Of a stretch of DNA of 64,000 nt, positions 26,464 to 35,872 are shown piece by piece. The stretch lies in assembly GCA_023664945.1 (NCBI GenBank), contig JAMPER010000002.1, positions 1 through 64,000 on the forward strand, read 5' to 3'. Numbering within the stretch: position 1 is the stretch's first letter; each line of letters opens with the position of its first letter. Origin of the DNA: Alistipes senegalensis (lineage in GTDB: Bacteria > Pseudomonadota > Gammaproteobacteria > Burkholderiales > Burkholderiaceae_D). The notes below the pieces were generated by a model, which ran no database searches, was not told the origin of the DNA, and saw only the letters and a list, made by a program, of their open reading frames with translations. A program made the translations under genes and the position numbers.

Positions 26464-27042
26464 TTAAAAGCCGAATCCGATGCCGATACCGCCGCCGCTT
26501 CCCCAGCGGCCGCCGCCGATACCAATTCCTATCCCGGGACCGCGCCGGCCCCAGAATCCCCGGTCATCATCATACAGCGGATCGCGGCCGGTTTCCATTT
26601 TCTGCACGATGCCGTTGTTGTCAAACATGATGTGCATCATGGCGTCCCATACGCCGTCCTGTTTGTAGCGGTATGACCAGACGGTGTAGTTGTTCAGGCG
26701 GACTGTGGAGGTTTCTGTTGGTTTGCCTACGGTTTTGAGGACATCGTTTGCGGCCGATTTTCCAATGGTGATTGTGCGGAATTTTTCATCGGTGCGCACC
26801 GGTTCCCATGAGATCAGGCGGTGATCTTTGCCGAGGCGGGCCATGTAGGTTTGCTGATCCCAATATCCGCCGTTGTATTCCCACAGAACGGTTTCGCCAT
26901 CAGGATAGGTTGCGTTTGGCAGGCCATAGCGGTCGCGGACGGCTTCTTCTGTCGCTCCCGGTTCAAGGGGCGGGCCGAAGGCGGCGCATCCGGCCATGAA
27001 GAGTGTGCAGGCAAGGGCGAGAAGGGCGGCGGTGCGTTTCAT
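26464..27042 (-). CDS. BamE/SmpA-like lipoprotein B with Gly-rich tail
   Basis: A 192-residue precursor with a lipobox (FMAGC, Cys about residue 19). It has the same two SmpA-like units as its neighbour (LEPGATEEAVRDRYGLPNAT and a second ending TVGKPTETS) and the same closing domain (WSYRYKQDGVWDAMMHIMFD). Unlike the neighbour it ends in about 30 residues of Gly, Ile and Arg repeats (GIGIGIGGGRWGSGGG). The pair looks like a tandem duplication in which one copy gained or kept the tail. It is the first gene of the pair, divergent from rpsO. Outer-membrane attachment is predicted. Confidence 0.85.
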   Translation of the reverse strand: MKRTAALLALACTLFMAGCAAFGPPLEPGATEEAVRDRYGLPNATYPDGETVLWEYNGGYWDQQTYMARLGKDHRLISWEPVRTDEKFRTITIGKSAANDVLKTVGKPTETSTVRLNNYTVWSYRYKQDGVWDAMMHIMFDNNGIVQKMETGRDPLYDDDRGFWGRRGPGIGIGIGGGRWGSGGGIGIGFGF

Positions 27043-27100
27043 TTTTTACGTTTTCGTACAGTTGATGCAAGCCAATTTACCAAATTTTGCCGCAAGAGGT

Positions 27101-27130
27101 TTGTACAGAAACAGATTTTTACTTTATACT
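27101..27130 (+). promoter_or_regulatory. Probable rpsO promoter
   Basis: A -35 box TTGTAC (27101-27106) and -10 box TATACT (27125-27130) are separated by 18 bases. They lie 90 bases upstream of rpsO in the gap between the divergent lipoprotein gene and rpsO. Confidence 0.55.
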
Positions 27131-27132
27131 TA

Positions 27133-27164
27133 ATAACCGGCTGATTTTTGGCCGGTTATTTTTG
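27133..27164 (+). terminator. Terminator-like hairpin at the 5' end of the rpsO leader
   Basis: ATAACCGGC and GCCGGTTAT form a 9-base stem followed by TTTTTG. It starts just after the predicted -10 box, so it would fall at the extreme 5' end of the rpsO transcript. No plus-strand gene lies upstream for it to terminate. It may stabilise the mRNA or attenuate it. Confidence 0.5.
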
Positions 27165-27219
27165 TTGTCCCACGGTATTGGGGGTTTCGACTCCTGTTGC
27201 CGCATGTGAAAGGTAAATT

Positions 27220-27489
27220 ATGGCTCTGGCAAAAGAAAACAAGGCTGCCATTGTGGCGGAAAACGCCCGCAGCAGCAACGATACAGGTTCTCCGGAAGTG
27301 CAGGTGGCACTGCTGACTGCACGGATTAATGACCTTCAGGATCATTTCCGGACGCACAAGAAAGATCACCATTCCCGGCGCGGTCTCCTTATGATGGTTA
27401 ACCGCCGCAGGAACCTGTTGAACTACCTGCGCAAGAAAGATGCCAACCGTTATCGCGAACTGATTGGCAAACTTGGGCTGCGCAAATAG
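27220..27489 (+). CDS. rpsO: 30S ribosomal protein S15
   Basis: An 89-residue S15 of standard length that binds 16S rRNA in the central domain early in 30S assembly. [18 protein letters not shown] and [20 protein letters not shown] are the conserved helices. AAGGT precedes the ATG. It is followed by a terminator hairpin and pnp, the same order as in enterobacteria, where S15 represses its own mRNA and readthrough feeds pnp. Confidence 0.98.
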   Translation: MALAKENKAAIVAENARSSNDTGSPEVQVALLTARINDLQDHFRTHKKDHHSRRGLLMMVNRRRNLLNYLRKKDANRYRELIGKLGLRK

Positions 27490-27629
27490 CGCGGCGGGCG
27501 CAGGCCGGTTGGCAGCGCCTTGTTGTGAGATGCCTGCGTCAGGTTTCTGCCGCGGGCATTTCGTTATGGGCTGCGAGAATGGCGGGTATGCCTGGAGCGC
27601 CAGGTTTCCGCAAGGGCCGAAAAAAGAGG

Positions 27630-27656
27630 AAAACCGGCAGATGAGGGCCGGTTTTT
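27630..27656 (+). terminator. rpsO-pnp intercistronic terminator
   Basis: AAAACCGGC and GCCGGTTTT form a 9-base stem ending in a T-run, between rpsO and pnp. The position corresponds to the t1 terminator of the E. coli rpsO-pnp operon, which is only partly efficient. Confidence 0.8.
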
Positions 27657-27714
27657 GGCAAATGGGGCGAACGGCAGCGCCTGAAATTCTGCCGGTCAAT
27701 TTGAAAGGAACAGC

Positions 27715-29832
27715 ATGTTTAACAAAGTGAGCAAGACCTTCCAGTATGGCCAGCATACGGTAACGCTTGAAACCGGCGAGATTGCCCGTCAGGCATCCGG
27801 CGCGGTGATGGTATCCATGGAGGATACGGTTGTGCTGGCAACGGTGGTTGCGCAGGAAGACGCCCGTCCGGGGCAGGATTTTTTCCCGCTGACTGTGGAT
27901 TACATCGAAAAAAGTTATGCAGCCGGCCGCATTCCGGGCGGCTTTTTCAAACGGGAAGGCCGCCCTTCGGAAAAGGAAACGCTGACTTCCCGCCTGATTG
28001 ACCGGCCTATCCGCCCGCTTTTCCCGGATGGCTATTTCAATGAGGTGCAGGTTATTATCCATGTGTTGTCTGTCAATCCTGAAATTGATCCGGATATTCC
28101 TGCCATGATCGGCGCTTCTGCCGCCTTGTGCGTTTCGGGTATTCCTTTTAACGGCCCGCTGGGGGCGGCCCGTGTCGGTTATGTGGACGGGCAGTATGTG
28201 CTGAATCCGACAGCTTCCCAGCTGGCGGTTTCAAAGATGGATCTGGTAGTGGCCGGTACTGAACGGGCTGTGCTGATGGTGGAATCCGATGCGCAGGAGC
28301 TTTCGGAAGATGTCATGCTGGGTGGTGTGGTGTACGGCCATGAGCAGATGCAGGCTGTCATCAATGCCATTGACGAGCTGGTTAGGGATGGCGGCAAGCC
28401 GGAAGTGGAATGGGAGCCGCCTGCCAGCAAGGAAACGCTGGTGGCTGACGTGACCCGGCTTGCCGAGCCGCTTTTGCGGGAAGCCTACAGTATCCGCCAG
28501 AAGCAGGCGCGTACCAGCAAGCTGCGCCAGGCTGCGGAGGCTGTCAATGTGGCGCTGGCTGCCGAGGCTGCGGCCAAAGGCGAGGAAGCACCGGATGCGG
28601 TAGAGGTAGGCAATATTCTGTTTGAGCTGGAAGCCCGTATTGTCCGCTCGCAGATTCTGGATGGCGAGCCGCGCATTGACGGGCGGGATACCCGAACAGT
28701 CCGCCCGATTTCGATTCGTACGAGCGTGTTGCCGAGGACGCACGGTTCCGCGCTCTTTACGCGGGGTGAAACGCAGGCGCTGGTTGTGGCTACGCTGGGG
28801 ACGGCTCGCGACAACCAGAAGATTGACGCGCTGATGGGCGAATACAGCGATGCTTTCATGATGCACTACAATATGCCGCCTTTTGCCACAGGGGAAACCG
28901 GCCGCGTCGGGACGCCGAAACGGCGTGAAATCGGCCATGGCCGCCTGGCCAAACGGGGGCTGGCCGCTGTGTTGCCCTCGCAGGATGAGTTCAGTTATTC
29001 CATCCGGCTGGTATCGGAAATTACCGAATCCAACGGTTCTTCTTCCATGGCTTCTGTTTGCGGCGGCAGCCTGGCGCTTATGGATGCCGGTGTGCCGATT
29101 AAAAAACATGTTGCCGGGATTGCCATGGGGTTAATCAAGGAAGGCGGCAAGTTTGCCGTTTTGACTGATATTCTGGGGGATGAGGATCACCTGGGCGATA
29201 TGGATTTCAAGGTGGCCGGTACGGCCGACGGGATTACGGCGCTGCAGATGGATATCAAGATCCAGGGGATTACCAAGGAAATTATGCAGGTGGCGCTGGC
29301 CCAGGCCAAGGAAGGCCGGATGCATATCCTGGCCAAGATGCAGCAGGCTATGCCGGAGTTCAAGACAGAGTTGTCCGACTTTGCGCCGCGCCTGATTACG
29401 CTTAAGATTCATCCGGAAAAGATCCGGGATGTGATTGGCAAGGGCGGCGCGGTTATTCGTGCGCTGACAGAGGAAACCGGCACCCAGATTGATATCAGCG
29501 ATGAAGGGGTGGTTACCATTGCTTCGGTGGATGCCGCAGCAGGCCAGGAAGCCAAGCGCCGTATTGAGGAGCTGACTGCTTCGGTGGAAGTCGGCAAGAT
29601 TTATGAAGGGACGGTGCTGAAACTTCTGGATTTCGGCGCGATTGTTCAGGTCTTGCCAGGCAAGGACGGCCTTTTGCATATCAGCCAGATTGCCACGGAG
29701 CGGGTCAATGCGGTATCGGATTACCTGAAGGAAGGGCAGCAGGTTCGGGTGAAAGTGATTGAGACGGACGAGCGCGGCCGCATCAAGCTTTCCATGAAAG
29801 CGGCGGCAGCTGAAGAGACTGCTTCTGCCTGA
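27715..29832 (+). CDS. pnp: Polyribonucleotide nucleotidyltransferase (PNPase)
   Basis: A 705-residue 3'-to-5' phosphorolytic exoribonuclease and degradosome component. Two RNase PH domains are seen (about 1-140, with the [20 protein letters not shown] loop, and about 320-545), joined by a helical domain. KH ([20 protein letters not shown], about 565) and S1 domains ([20 protein letters not shown], about 625) follow. Length is normal. AAAGGAA precedes the ATG. Confidence 0.98.
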   Translation: MFNKVSKTFQYGQHTVTLETGEIARQASGAVMVSMEDTVVLATVVAQEDARPGQDFFPLTVDYIEKSYAAGRIPGGFFKREGRPSEKETLTSRLIDRPIRPLFPDGYFNEVQVIIHVLSVNPEIDPDIPAMIGASAALCVSGIPFNGPLGAARVGYVDGQYVLNPTASQLAVSKMDLVVAGTERAVLMVESDAQELSEDVMLGGVVYGHEQMQAVINAIDELVRDGGKPEVEWEPPASKETLVADVTRLAEPLLREAYSIRQKQARTSKLRQAAEAVNVALAAEAAAKGEEAPDAVEVGNILFELEARIVRSQILDGEPRIDGRDTRTVRPISIRTSVLPRTHGSALFTRGETQALVVATLGTARDNQKIDALMGEYSDAFMMHYNMPPFATGETGRVGTPKRREIGHGRLAKRGLAAVLPSQDEFSYSIRLVSEITESNGSSSMASVCGGSLALMDAGVPIKKHVAGIAMGLIKEGGKFAVLTDILGDEDHLGDMDFKVAGTADGITALQMDIKIQGITKEIMQVALAQAKEGRMHILAKMQQAMPEFKTELSDFAPRLITLKIHPEKIRDVIGKGGAVIRALTEETGTQIDISDEGVVTIASVDAAAGQEAKRRIEELTASVEVGKIYEGTVLKLLDFGAIVQVLPGKDGLLHISQIATERVNAVSDYLKEGQQVRVKVIETDERGRIKLSMKAAAAEETASA

Positions 29833-29845
29833 CGGCAGCCGGCGG

Positions 29846-29881
29846 GCTTCCCGCTTGAAGCGGGAAGCTTTGCTGTTTTTT
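29846..29881 (+). terminator. Terminator after pnp
   Basis: GCTTCCCGC and GCGGGAAGC form a 9-base stem with a TTGAA loop, followed by TTTGCTGTTTTTT. It is 14 bases past the pnp stop. Confidence 0.82.
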
Positions 29882-29995
29882 GAAGGATAGCGCTTGAAGA
29901 TGTGAGGGGAAAATCATTGTTTATGCCGTGTTTTTCCTGTTATCGGTAGTGTTTTGCTGTTTTTCCGGCGTTGTCCCGGTTTGTGAGGGTATGCC

Positions 29996-31000
29996 ATGAA
30001 AGCCATTGAAATTGTCCAGTCAGGCCAGGCAGGTGATGCCGGGCTTCTTCAGGTGACAGACCTGCCTGTTCCGGTTCCACGTGCGGGAGAGGTTTTGATT
30101 AAAGTGGTTGCTGCCGGAATCAACCGGCCTGACGTGTTGCAGCGGCGGGGGCATTACAAGGTGCCGGCGGGCGCTTCTCCTGTGCCCGGCCTGGAGGTGG
30201 CCGGCATTATTGTGGGAGGGGAACCGGAAAGCGGCGGTTTCAGGATGGGCGAGAAGGTTTGTGCGCTTCTCCAGGGCGGCGGTTATGCCGAATACTGTAC
30301 TGCGCCTGTATCGCAATGCCTGCCTGTTCCGGCGGGGTTTTCTTTTGTTGAGGCGGCTTCCCTGCCCGAGACTTTTTTTACGGTATGGAGCAATGTTTTT
30401 GACCGGGCGGCTATCCGGCCGGGGGAAACCTTTCTGGTGCAGGGCGGGACTTCCGGTATTGGCGTGGCGGCTATCCAGATGGCAGCGGCGAAAGGGCACA
30501 GGGTGTTTGCCACTGCCCGTACACCCGAAAAATGCCGGGCCTGCGAGCAGCTTGGCGCGGTGCGCGGCATCAATTATCTGACGGAGGATTTTGTTGAAAT
30601 TATCCGGCAGGAAACGGCTGGCCGTGGTGTGGATGTGGTTCTGGATATCATGGGGGCGATGTATCTCCAGCGGGAGCTGGATTGCATGGCCGAGGATGGC
30701 CGGCTGGTGATGATTGCCCACCTGGGCGGCCGCAAGGGGACGCTGGATTTCGGCCAGCTTTTGCATAAGCGGCTGACGGTGACGGGGTCGACTTTGCGTC
30801 CCCGTTCGCCTGCTTTTAAGGGGGAAATTGCGAAAAACCTGAAGACGCATGTCTGGCCGCTTCTGGAATCGGGCCGTATTCATGCGGTGGTCAACCGTGT
30901 TTTTCCGCTTGACAGGGCCATGCAGGCGCATGAGCTGATGGAATCCGGCAACCATATCGGCAAGATTGTGCTTCAGGTTGCCGAAGAGGAAAGCGCTTAA
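29996..31000 (+). CDS. NAD(P)H:quinone oxidoreductase, zinc-independent MDR type
   Basis: A 334-residue member of the medium-chain dehydrogenase/reductase superfamily, quinone oxidoreductase branch (PIG3/QorA-like). The GroES-like half has VVAAGINRPDVLQRRGHYKV and PVPGLEVAGIIVGG. The Rossmann half has the nucleotide loop LVQGGTSGIGVAAIQ (about residue 145) and DVVLDIMGAMYL. The cysteine and histidine ligands of zinc alcohol dehydrogenases are absent, as expected. It probably reduces quinones or enones with NADPH. GAGGG precedes the ATG. It stands alone between pnp and the convergent trmB. Confidence 0.9.
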   Translation: MKAIEIVQSGQAGDAGLLQVTDLPVPVPRAGEVLIKVVAAGINRPDVLQRRGHYKVPAGASPVPGLEVAGIIVGGEPESGGFRMGEKVCALLQGGGYAEYCTAPVSQCLPVPAGFSFVEAASLPETFFTVWSNVFDRAAIRPGETFLVQGGTSGIGVAAIQMAAAKGHRVFATARTPEKCRACEQLGAVRGINYLTEDFVEIIRQETAGRGVDVVLDIMGAMYLQRELDCMAEDGRLVMIAHLGGRKGTLDFGQLLHKRLTVTGSTLRPRSPAFKGEIAKNLKTHVWPLLESGRIHAVVNRVFPLDRAMQAHELMESGNHIGKIVLQVAEEESA

Positions 31001-31039
31001 CGGCAGGCGGAAAAATGCCCGGCCTGGTGGCACGGGCCG

Positions 31040-31771
31040 TTAGCGTTTCCGGAAAATGAGGTCCCAGACGCCGTGGCCAAGCCGCCGGCCGCGTTTTTCA
31101 AATTTGGTTTCCGGGCGGTAGGCCGGACGGGGGGCATAGCCTGCCGCTGTATTGGCCAAAAGGGGTTCTGCCGTCAGCACTTCCAGCATTTGTTCCGCAT
31201 AGGGTTCCCAGTCGGTTGCGCAGTGAAGGTAGCCGCCGGGTTTCAGGCGGCCTGCAAGCTGCCTGACAAAGGGCGCCTGGATCAGGCGCCTTTTATTATG
31301 GCGCGCCTTGTGCCAGGGATCGGGGAAGAAGACATGGATGCCGGAGAGGGTGTTTTCCGGGATCATGTGGGTAATCACTTCCACGGCATCATACCGGATG
31401 ATACGGACATGGCGAAGCTGCTGTGCTTCAATCAGCTTGAGCAGGCTGCCTACGCCGGGCGCATGGACTTCGATGCCCAGGAAGTTTTTTTCCGGCATCA
31501 TTTCGGCAATTTTGGCGGTGGTATCGCCCATGCCGAAACCGATTTCCAGGATGGTTTCTGCCTCGCGGCCGAATGCTTTGGCCAGATCCAGCGGCGCTTT
31601 TTCAAAGGGGATGCCGTACAGCGGGGTCAATTCACAGAGCGCACGTTCCTGCGCAGGGGAAAGCCGCCCGGCACGGATAACGAAGCTGCGGATGCGTTTT
31701 TCCGACGGATCATATAAAAGCGGTTTTTCCGGCTTCTTGGCCGGGATGGTTTCAGGCAGGCTGTCAGGCAT
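31040..31771 (-). CDS. trmB: tRNA (guanine-N7-)-methyltransferase
   Basis: A 243-residue SAM-dependent enzyme forming m7G46 in the tRNA variable loop. The class I methyltransferase fold has motif [21 protein letters not shown], then [15 protein letters not shown], and the TrmB-specific [19 protein letters not shown]. The frame is open upstream to 31915, but that part is a translation of the tRNA-Gly gene, so ATG 31771 is the true start. It lies just downstream of tRNA-Gly in the same direction. Confidence 0.95.
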   Translation of the reverse strand: MPDSLPETIPAKKPEKPLLYDPSEKRIRSFVIRAGRLSPAQERALCELTPLYGIPFEKAPLDLAKAFGREAETILEIGFGMGDTTAKIAEMMPEKNFLGIEVHAPGVGSLLKLIEAQQLRHVRIIRYDAVEVITHMIPENTLSGIHVFFPDPWHKARHNKRRLIQAPFVRQLAGRLKPGGYLHCATDWEPYAEQMLEVLTAEPLLANTAAGYAPRPAYRPETKFEKRGRRLGHGVWDLIFRKR

Positions 31772-31810
31772 AAAACAGGCAGGCGGCAATGTGTGGAAGA
31801 AGGAGGGGAA

Positions 31811-31884
31811 TGGAGCGGGCGAAGGGAATCGAACCCTCGTCGTAAGCTTGGGAAGCTTCTGCTCTACCATTGAGCTACGCCCGC
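31811..31884 (-). tRNA. tRNA-Gly (CCC)
   Basis: A complete cloverleaf on the minus strand: acceptor GCGGGCG pairs with CGCCCGC; D-arm GCTC/GAGC; anticodon stem GAAGC/GCTTA with loop TTCCCAA (anticodon CCC); T-arm GAGGG-TTCGATT-CCCTT. CCA is encoded at the 3' end. It resembles E. coli glyU. Confidence 0.95.
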
Positions 31885-31923
31885 GTATTTCGACATTATA
31901 AGCGCAAGGCGGCATTTAGTCGA

Positions 31924-31955
31924 TAAAAAAGGGGGACTGCCTGGGCAAGTCCCCC
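31924..31955 (-). terminator. Terminator after the porin gene
   Basis: On the minus strand GGGGGACT, a short loop and AGTCCCCC are followed by TTTTTT. It lies about 20 bases after the porin stop codon and insulates the porin from tRNA-Gly. Confidence 0.9.
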
Positions 31956-31976
31956 GGGTTTTGCCGTTTTTTCAGC

Positions 31977-33044
31977 CTAGAAGTTGTGCGTCATGCCGAT
32001 CTGGATACCGGTGACGGATTCTCTGGCTGTGCCGTTGTTGTTATAGACACTGCCTACTTCTTCGTTGTCGCTGTCGGTGTAGGAAAGTACGCCGTAAATC
32101 GCAGTGCGTTTGGAGAGGTTATAGGTGTAACCGATAGCGTATTTATTGACGTCGCCGTCTTTGCCATCGTGCCAGTTGTCAATGCTGGCGCGGTTATAGG
32201 CGAGCTGGAAGGTGCCCGGGCCAATATCGCAGGTCAGTCCCACCATCCATTCCTGCTGGTCCATTGCTGAAAAGAAATCAGCATCATCACCTGTCCGCAA
32301 GGAGAGTTTTTGTTCCTTGAATTTGCTGGTTTGCCAGCCTGCCGTAATTCTTGCCGGGCCAAAGGCATAGCCGCCGCCAATGTTGAAGACCCAGGAATCA
32401 TTGGAGTCGGCCAGGCGGGCATAGTTGGCCATTAAGGCCAGCGGGCCGTTGTCGTAGTGCAGGGAGCCGGCGAAGCCGTAATTGGTTTTGTCTTCTTCAC
32501 GGGAAAGATTATGGTCGTCTTCTGACAGGGTGAAGCTGGCAGATACGCCGAAGCCCTTGTATTCCGGGCTGTCGTAGCGGACGGTGTTGCTGATTTGCTC
32601 GGAATGGAGACGGTTGTACAGGGCAAGCGAAGCGCCGGTTGAACCTTGTTCAAACGGGTCCAGGGTAGAGAAATATTCAAATGAGATTTCCGAAATACGT
32701 CCAAAGCGGACTTTACCCCAGTCGCTTTCCAGTCCCAGGTTGGCCGCACCCAGCCAGTCGGCTGTTTCCTGTTCTTTTAAGCGGTCGCCCATGTAGGTTT
32801 CCAGGGCTGTGCCGTCATTTAATGCAAATTGTTTTTCCAGCTCGAAAGTTGCCTTCAGTCCGCCCCCCAGGTCTTCGTATCCCCGAAAACCGATCAGGTT
32901 GGTGGCGTTTTCGCCCATGCGGGTGTCGCTGCCGGTTTCTTTGATATAGCCGGTATCAACGGTGCCATAAATCTGGATGTGGCTTTGTGCCTGGGCTGCG
33001 CCTGCCATAGCGCCCAGCACAGCCAGAACCAATATTTTTTTCAT
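31977..33044 (-). CDS. General (OmpC-type, Gram-negative) porin
   Basis: A 355-residue precursor. The signal peptide MKKILVLAVLGAMAGAAQAQ is followed by the betaproteobacterial porin start SHIQIYGTVDTGYI. LIGFRGYEDLGGGLKATFEL near residue 50 and the final TGIQIGMTHNF with C-terminal Phe are trimeric-porin hallmarks. The rest alternates as beta strands with a GRISEISFEYFS constriction-loop region. It forms a channel in the outer membrane for small solutes. ATG 33044 begins the signal peptide; the frame is open to 33131. A strong terminator follows. Confidence 0.95.
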   Translation of the reverse strand: MKKILVLAVLGAMAGAAQAQSHIQIYGTVDTGYIKETGSDTRMGENATNLIGFRGYEDLGGGLKATFELEKQFALNDGTALETYMGDRLKEQETADWLGAANLGLESDWGKVRFGRISEISFEYFSTLDPFEQGSTGASLALYNRLHSEQISNTVRYDSPEYKGFGVSASFTLSEDDHNLSREEDKTNYGFAGSLHYDNGPLALMANYARLADSNDSWVFNIGGGYAFGPARITAGWQTSKFKEQKLSLRTGDDADFFSAMDQQEWMVGLTCDIGPGTFQLAYNRASIDNWHDGKDGDVNKYAIGYTYNLSKRTAIYGVLSYTDSDNEEVGSVYNNNGTARESVTGIQIGMTHNF

Positions 33045-33237
33045 AATCAAAATCCAGTTAATAAATTGGTGAAAGAATGCTGAGTTGATTCGGTTCAAAC
33101 AGCTGCCTGACATATTACCGTGCTGTTCCATAAATGCAAATAAGAATTGCTCTTTTTTACAAAATGCTGTAAAAAAGACACATTTTTGTCAGTGTTGCTG
33201 CGGTCGAGAGTTTTACGATGAGAGCGGGTTTGTTTGT

Positions 33238-35652
33238 TTATTCTTGTGGGCAGCGGTTTTTTACGTAGAATTCGGCAAACTGGCCGGCGGTCAGCGGTTT
33301 GCTGAACCAGTAACCCTGAATGATATGGCAGCCCATTTCCATGAGCATGTTGTACTGACCCGGCGTTTCAATGCCTTCGGCAATGACCTGGTAATTGAGG
33401 CCCTGCGCCATGCTGATGATGGCATTGATGATGGCGCGGTTGCTGGTGTTGCTTTCCATATCTCTGACGAAGGCCTGGTCTATTTTGATGGTGTCGATCG
33501 GGAATTTTTGCAGGTAGGCCAGGCTTGAGTATCCGGTGCCGAAATCATCCAGGCTGACTTTGGAACCCATTTTTTTCAATTTATGGATGATGTTCTGGCT
33601 TTGGGTAATGTTTTTCATCAGGATGGATTCGGTCAGTTCCAGATCCAGCATGTCAGGAGAGATGTCATGACATGCAATGGTGCGCTGGATGAGTTCGGGG
33701 AGGTCATCCTGGAACTGGATGGCGGAAAGGTTGACAGCAACGGAAGGGGATCTGCCGAAGTTTTTGCGCCATTCTCCTGCCTGCCGGCAAGCCTCGTTTA
33801 ATATCCATTCGCCCAGGCGTTTGATGAAGCCGGAATGTTCTGCGATGGGGATAAAGGTTGCGGGCGAAATGATGCCGTGTACGGGATGGTTCCAGCGGAT
33901 GAGCGCCTCGCAACTGACGATGCCTTTTTTCGCATAGCAGTATTGGGGCTGATAAACGAGGAAGAACTCGTTGTTTTCAAGGGCGTGTTCCATATCGTTT
34001 TCCAGCGATTTGCGCATAAGCAGTTCGGTGGACATCTGGGAACGGTAGAAGGAATAGTTGTTGCGGCCGTTTTGCTTGACGAAATAAAGCGCGGTGTCGG
34101 CGTGGCGCATCAACAGGGAGGCGGTATCGCCATGATCGGGGAAAAGGACGATGCCGACGCTGACGGACAGCGTGAGCATAATTTTGTTCTGGAGGTAGAA
34201 GGGCTGCTGGCTGTTGACCATCAAAGCCTTGGCCAGTCCGGCGACATCATCCTGCGCGTGGGTATCGTCAAGCAGGATAATAAAGTCATCGCCGGCATGG
34301 CGGATAATGATATCGGTTTCCCTGATGACGGATTTGATACGGCCGGAGAGCTGCTGCAATACCTCGTCGCCGATTTCATGGCCGAAGCTGTCGTTAATAT
34401 CCTTAAAGAGGTCGATATCCATAAACAGGATGGCGAAGTTGGTATGGCGCAGTTTTGCCTGGCTGATTTTTTGGTCGATAAGCGGGATGAGCATGGAGCG
34501 GTTGTAGAAGCCGGTCAGCGCATCGCGGGAAATCAGCTGCCGGATATGCATTTGGTTCTGGGCGCGGCGGTAGCGGATGTAATAGTTCAGGCAGCAACCT
34601 CCCAGGATGATGATGAATCCGGCCAGGAGCAGGAGGAAGAAATAGACGATGGTTTGCTGGATGGTTTCCTGCTGTGACGGTCTTTTGAAGGTTGTCATCA
34701 GCGTGAGGTCGGGGTTTTTGAGCTGTGCTGCGAAGACGTAATAGGGTGTGTATTCCCCGTTGATCATGTAAAGGGAATCGGAGGAATCTGTTTTTTTGTG
34801 GAAGGAGAGTTCTTCAAATTTGGTTTTTTTGTAGCGCAGCTGGCGTTCTTCCGCGGAGAGTTTATAGACGGTGGAGTCCGGCAGGCGTTTGAGCAGGTAT
34901 GAGGGGTTTGATGCGTAGATGATGACGCCGTAGCGATCCACAAGAAGACCTGTGGTCTTGCTCAGCCACTGGTACAGGTAGGTCAGACTGATTTTGGCTG
35001 TCACGGCGCCGATAACCTGGTTATTAATCAGTATCGGCGAGGAAAAGTAAAGGCCTGGCTGGGGAATAAAGTAACCGCTTGAATACTCTACGGCAGAGCG
35101 GTTCCTGGATGTTTCACGGTAGTGCCCGTAAGGGCTGAAGTTTTTGCCGAGAATGCTTTGCTCGGTTCCGGCATTGCTGGCGGCAATGCAAAACCCATGT
35201 TCTTCTGTTACCCAGAGTGCGCTGATTGTGCCAATTATTTCAACTGTTTTTTCCAGCATCCGGCTGTTTGCCCGCAATTCGGAGTGGCTGAGAATGTGCC
35301 TGATAATTTCTTTTTCAGGGCGCGTAATCATGTCTTTGCCGTGGTTGCGATGGCGCAGGATTGATTCCTGTATATCGACGTTCTGGCTTAAGATGGCGGG
35401 TATGGCCTGCATGAGGGAGAAGGCTTCGTTGATTCTTTTTTGCAGGTCATCGGTAGTGGTTTGAGCCAGTTCCTGCGTTTCGAGATAGGTTTGCTCGTTT
35501 TGCCAGGAGTGGTAGGCATCTGCGATGAGCCAGGATCCGGCGGCCCAGAAGAGGAGGAGGACGATGCCGGCAATGAGGATGGCGCGGATGGAGGGGTAGG
35601 AAGGGTACAGGCTGGAATCTTCCTGGATGTTTTGTGCTTGAAGGTTTGCCAT
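33238..35652 (-). CDS. Membrane GGDEF/EAL protein, probable c-di-GMP phosphodiesterase
   Basis: An 804-residue protein. Membrane segments at about 24-46 and 345-370 enclose a periplasmic sensor region of the Cache kind (about 50-340, with YGHYRETSRNRSAVEY and SSGYFIPQPGLYFSSPIL). A GGDEF domain (about 385-545) and an EAL domain (about 560-800) follow. The GGDEF signature is degenerate, RHAGDDF at about residue 450, so cyclase activity is doubtful. The EAL domain keeps CEALIRWNHP, LDDFGTGYSSL and AEGIET, so cyclic-di-GMP hydrolysis is expected. It is probably a receptor that controls motility or attachment. It stands alone on the minus strand. Confidence 0.93.
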   Translation of the reverse strand: MANLQAQNIQEDSSLYPSYPSIRAILIAGIVLLLFWAAGSWLIADAYHSWQNEQTYLETQELAQTTTDDLQKRINEAFSLMQAIPAILSQNVDIQESILRHRNHGKDMITRPEKEIIRHILSHSELRANSRMLEKTVEIIGTISALWVTEEHGFCIAASNAGTEQSILGKNFSPYGHYRETSRNRSAVEYSSGYFIPQPGLYFSSPILINNQVIGAVTAKISLTYLYQWLSKTTGLLVDRYGVIIYASNPSYLLKRLPDSTVYKLSAEERQLRYKKTKFEELSFHKKTDSSDSLYMINGEYTPYYVFAAQLKNPDLTLMTTFKRPSQQETIQQTIVYFFLLLLAGFIIILGGCCLNYYIRYRRAQNQMHIRQLISRDALTGFYNRSMLIPLIDQKISQAKLRHTNFAILFMDIDLFKDINDSFGHEIGDEVLQQLSGRIKSVIRETDIIIRHAGDDFIILLDDTHAQDDVAGLAKALMVNSQQPFYLQNKIMLTLSVSVGIVLFPDHGDTASLLMRHADTALYFVKQNGRNNYSFYRSQMSTELLMRKSLENDMEHALENNEFFLVYQPQYCYAKKGIVSCEALIRWNHPVHGIISPATFIPIAEHSGFIKRLGEWILNEACRQAGEWRKNFGRSPSVAVNLSAIQFQDDLPELIQRTIACHDISPDMLDLELTESILMKNITQSQNIIHKLKKMGSKVSLDDFGTGYSSLAYLQKFPIDTIKIDQAFVRDMESNTSNRAIINAIISMAQGLNYQVIAEGIETPGQYNMLMEMGCHIIQGYWFSKPLTAGQFAEFYVKNRCPQE

Positions 35653-35799
35653 GGCACAACAAGAAAACGCAATAAAAGTACTTATTTATTGGGCAGCGGC
35701 ATCAGCTGGAAAGGTGTTCATGTCCAAAACATTGCCAAAATAATAACACTTTTTTTTTTTTCTGCATAGTTTTGCTTTGCAGCAGGAAAAATTCCCGGA

Positions 35800-35836
35800 T
35801 AAAAATATCCCCGCCGCCCACATAGCACGGGGATAT
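35800..35836 (-). terminator. Terminator after the 149-residue protein gene
   Basis: ATATCCCCG and CGGGGATAT form a perfect 9-base stem (35805-35836). On the minus strand it is followed by TTTTTA. It lies 36 bases past the stop at 35873. Confidence 0.8.
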
Positions 35837-35872
35837 GGACAAGGGTTCAGGATGGCAGGAACTCTTTGTTTT

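Noticed and set aside
27130..28062. 310-codon minus-strand frame across rpsO and pnp
   Set aside because: It crosses two conserved genes and has no recognisable protein features.
31772..31915. Upstream extension of trmB
   Set aside because: The extension is a translation of the tRNA-Gly gene; the family N-terminus begins at 31771.
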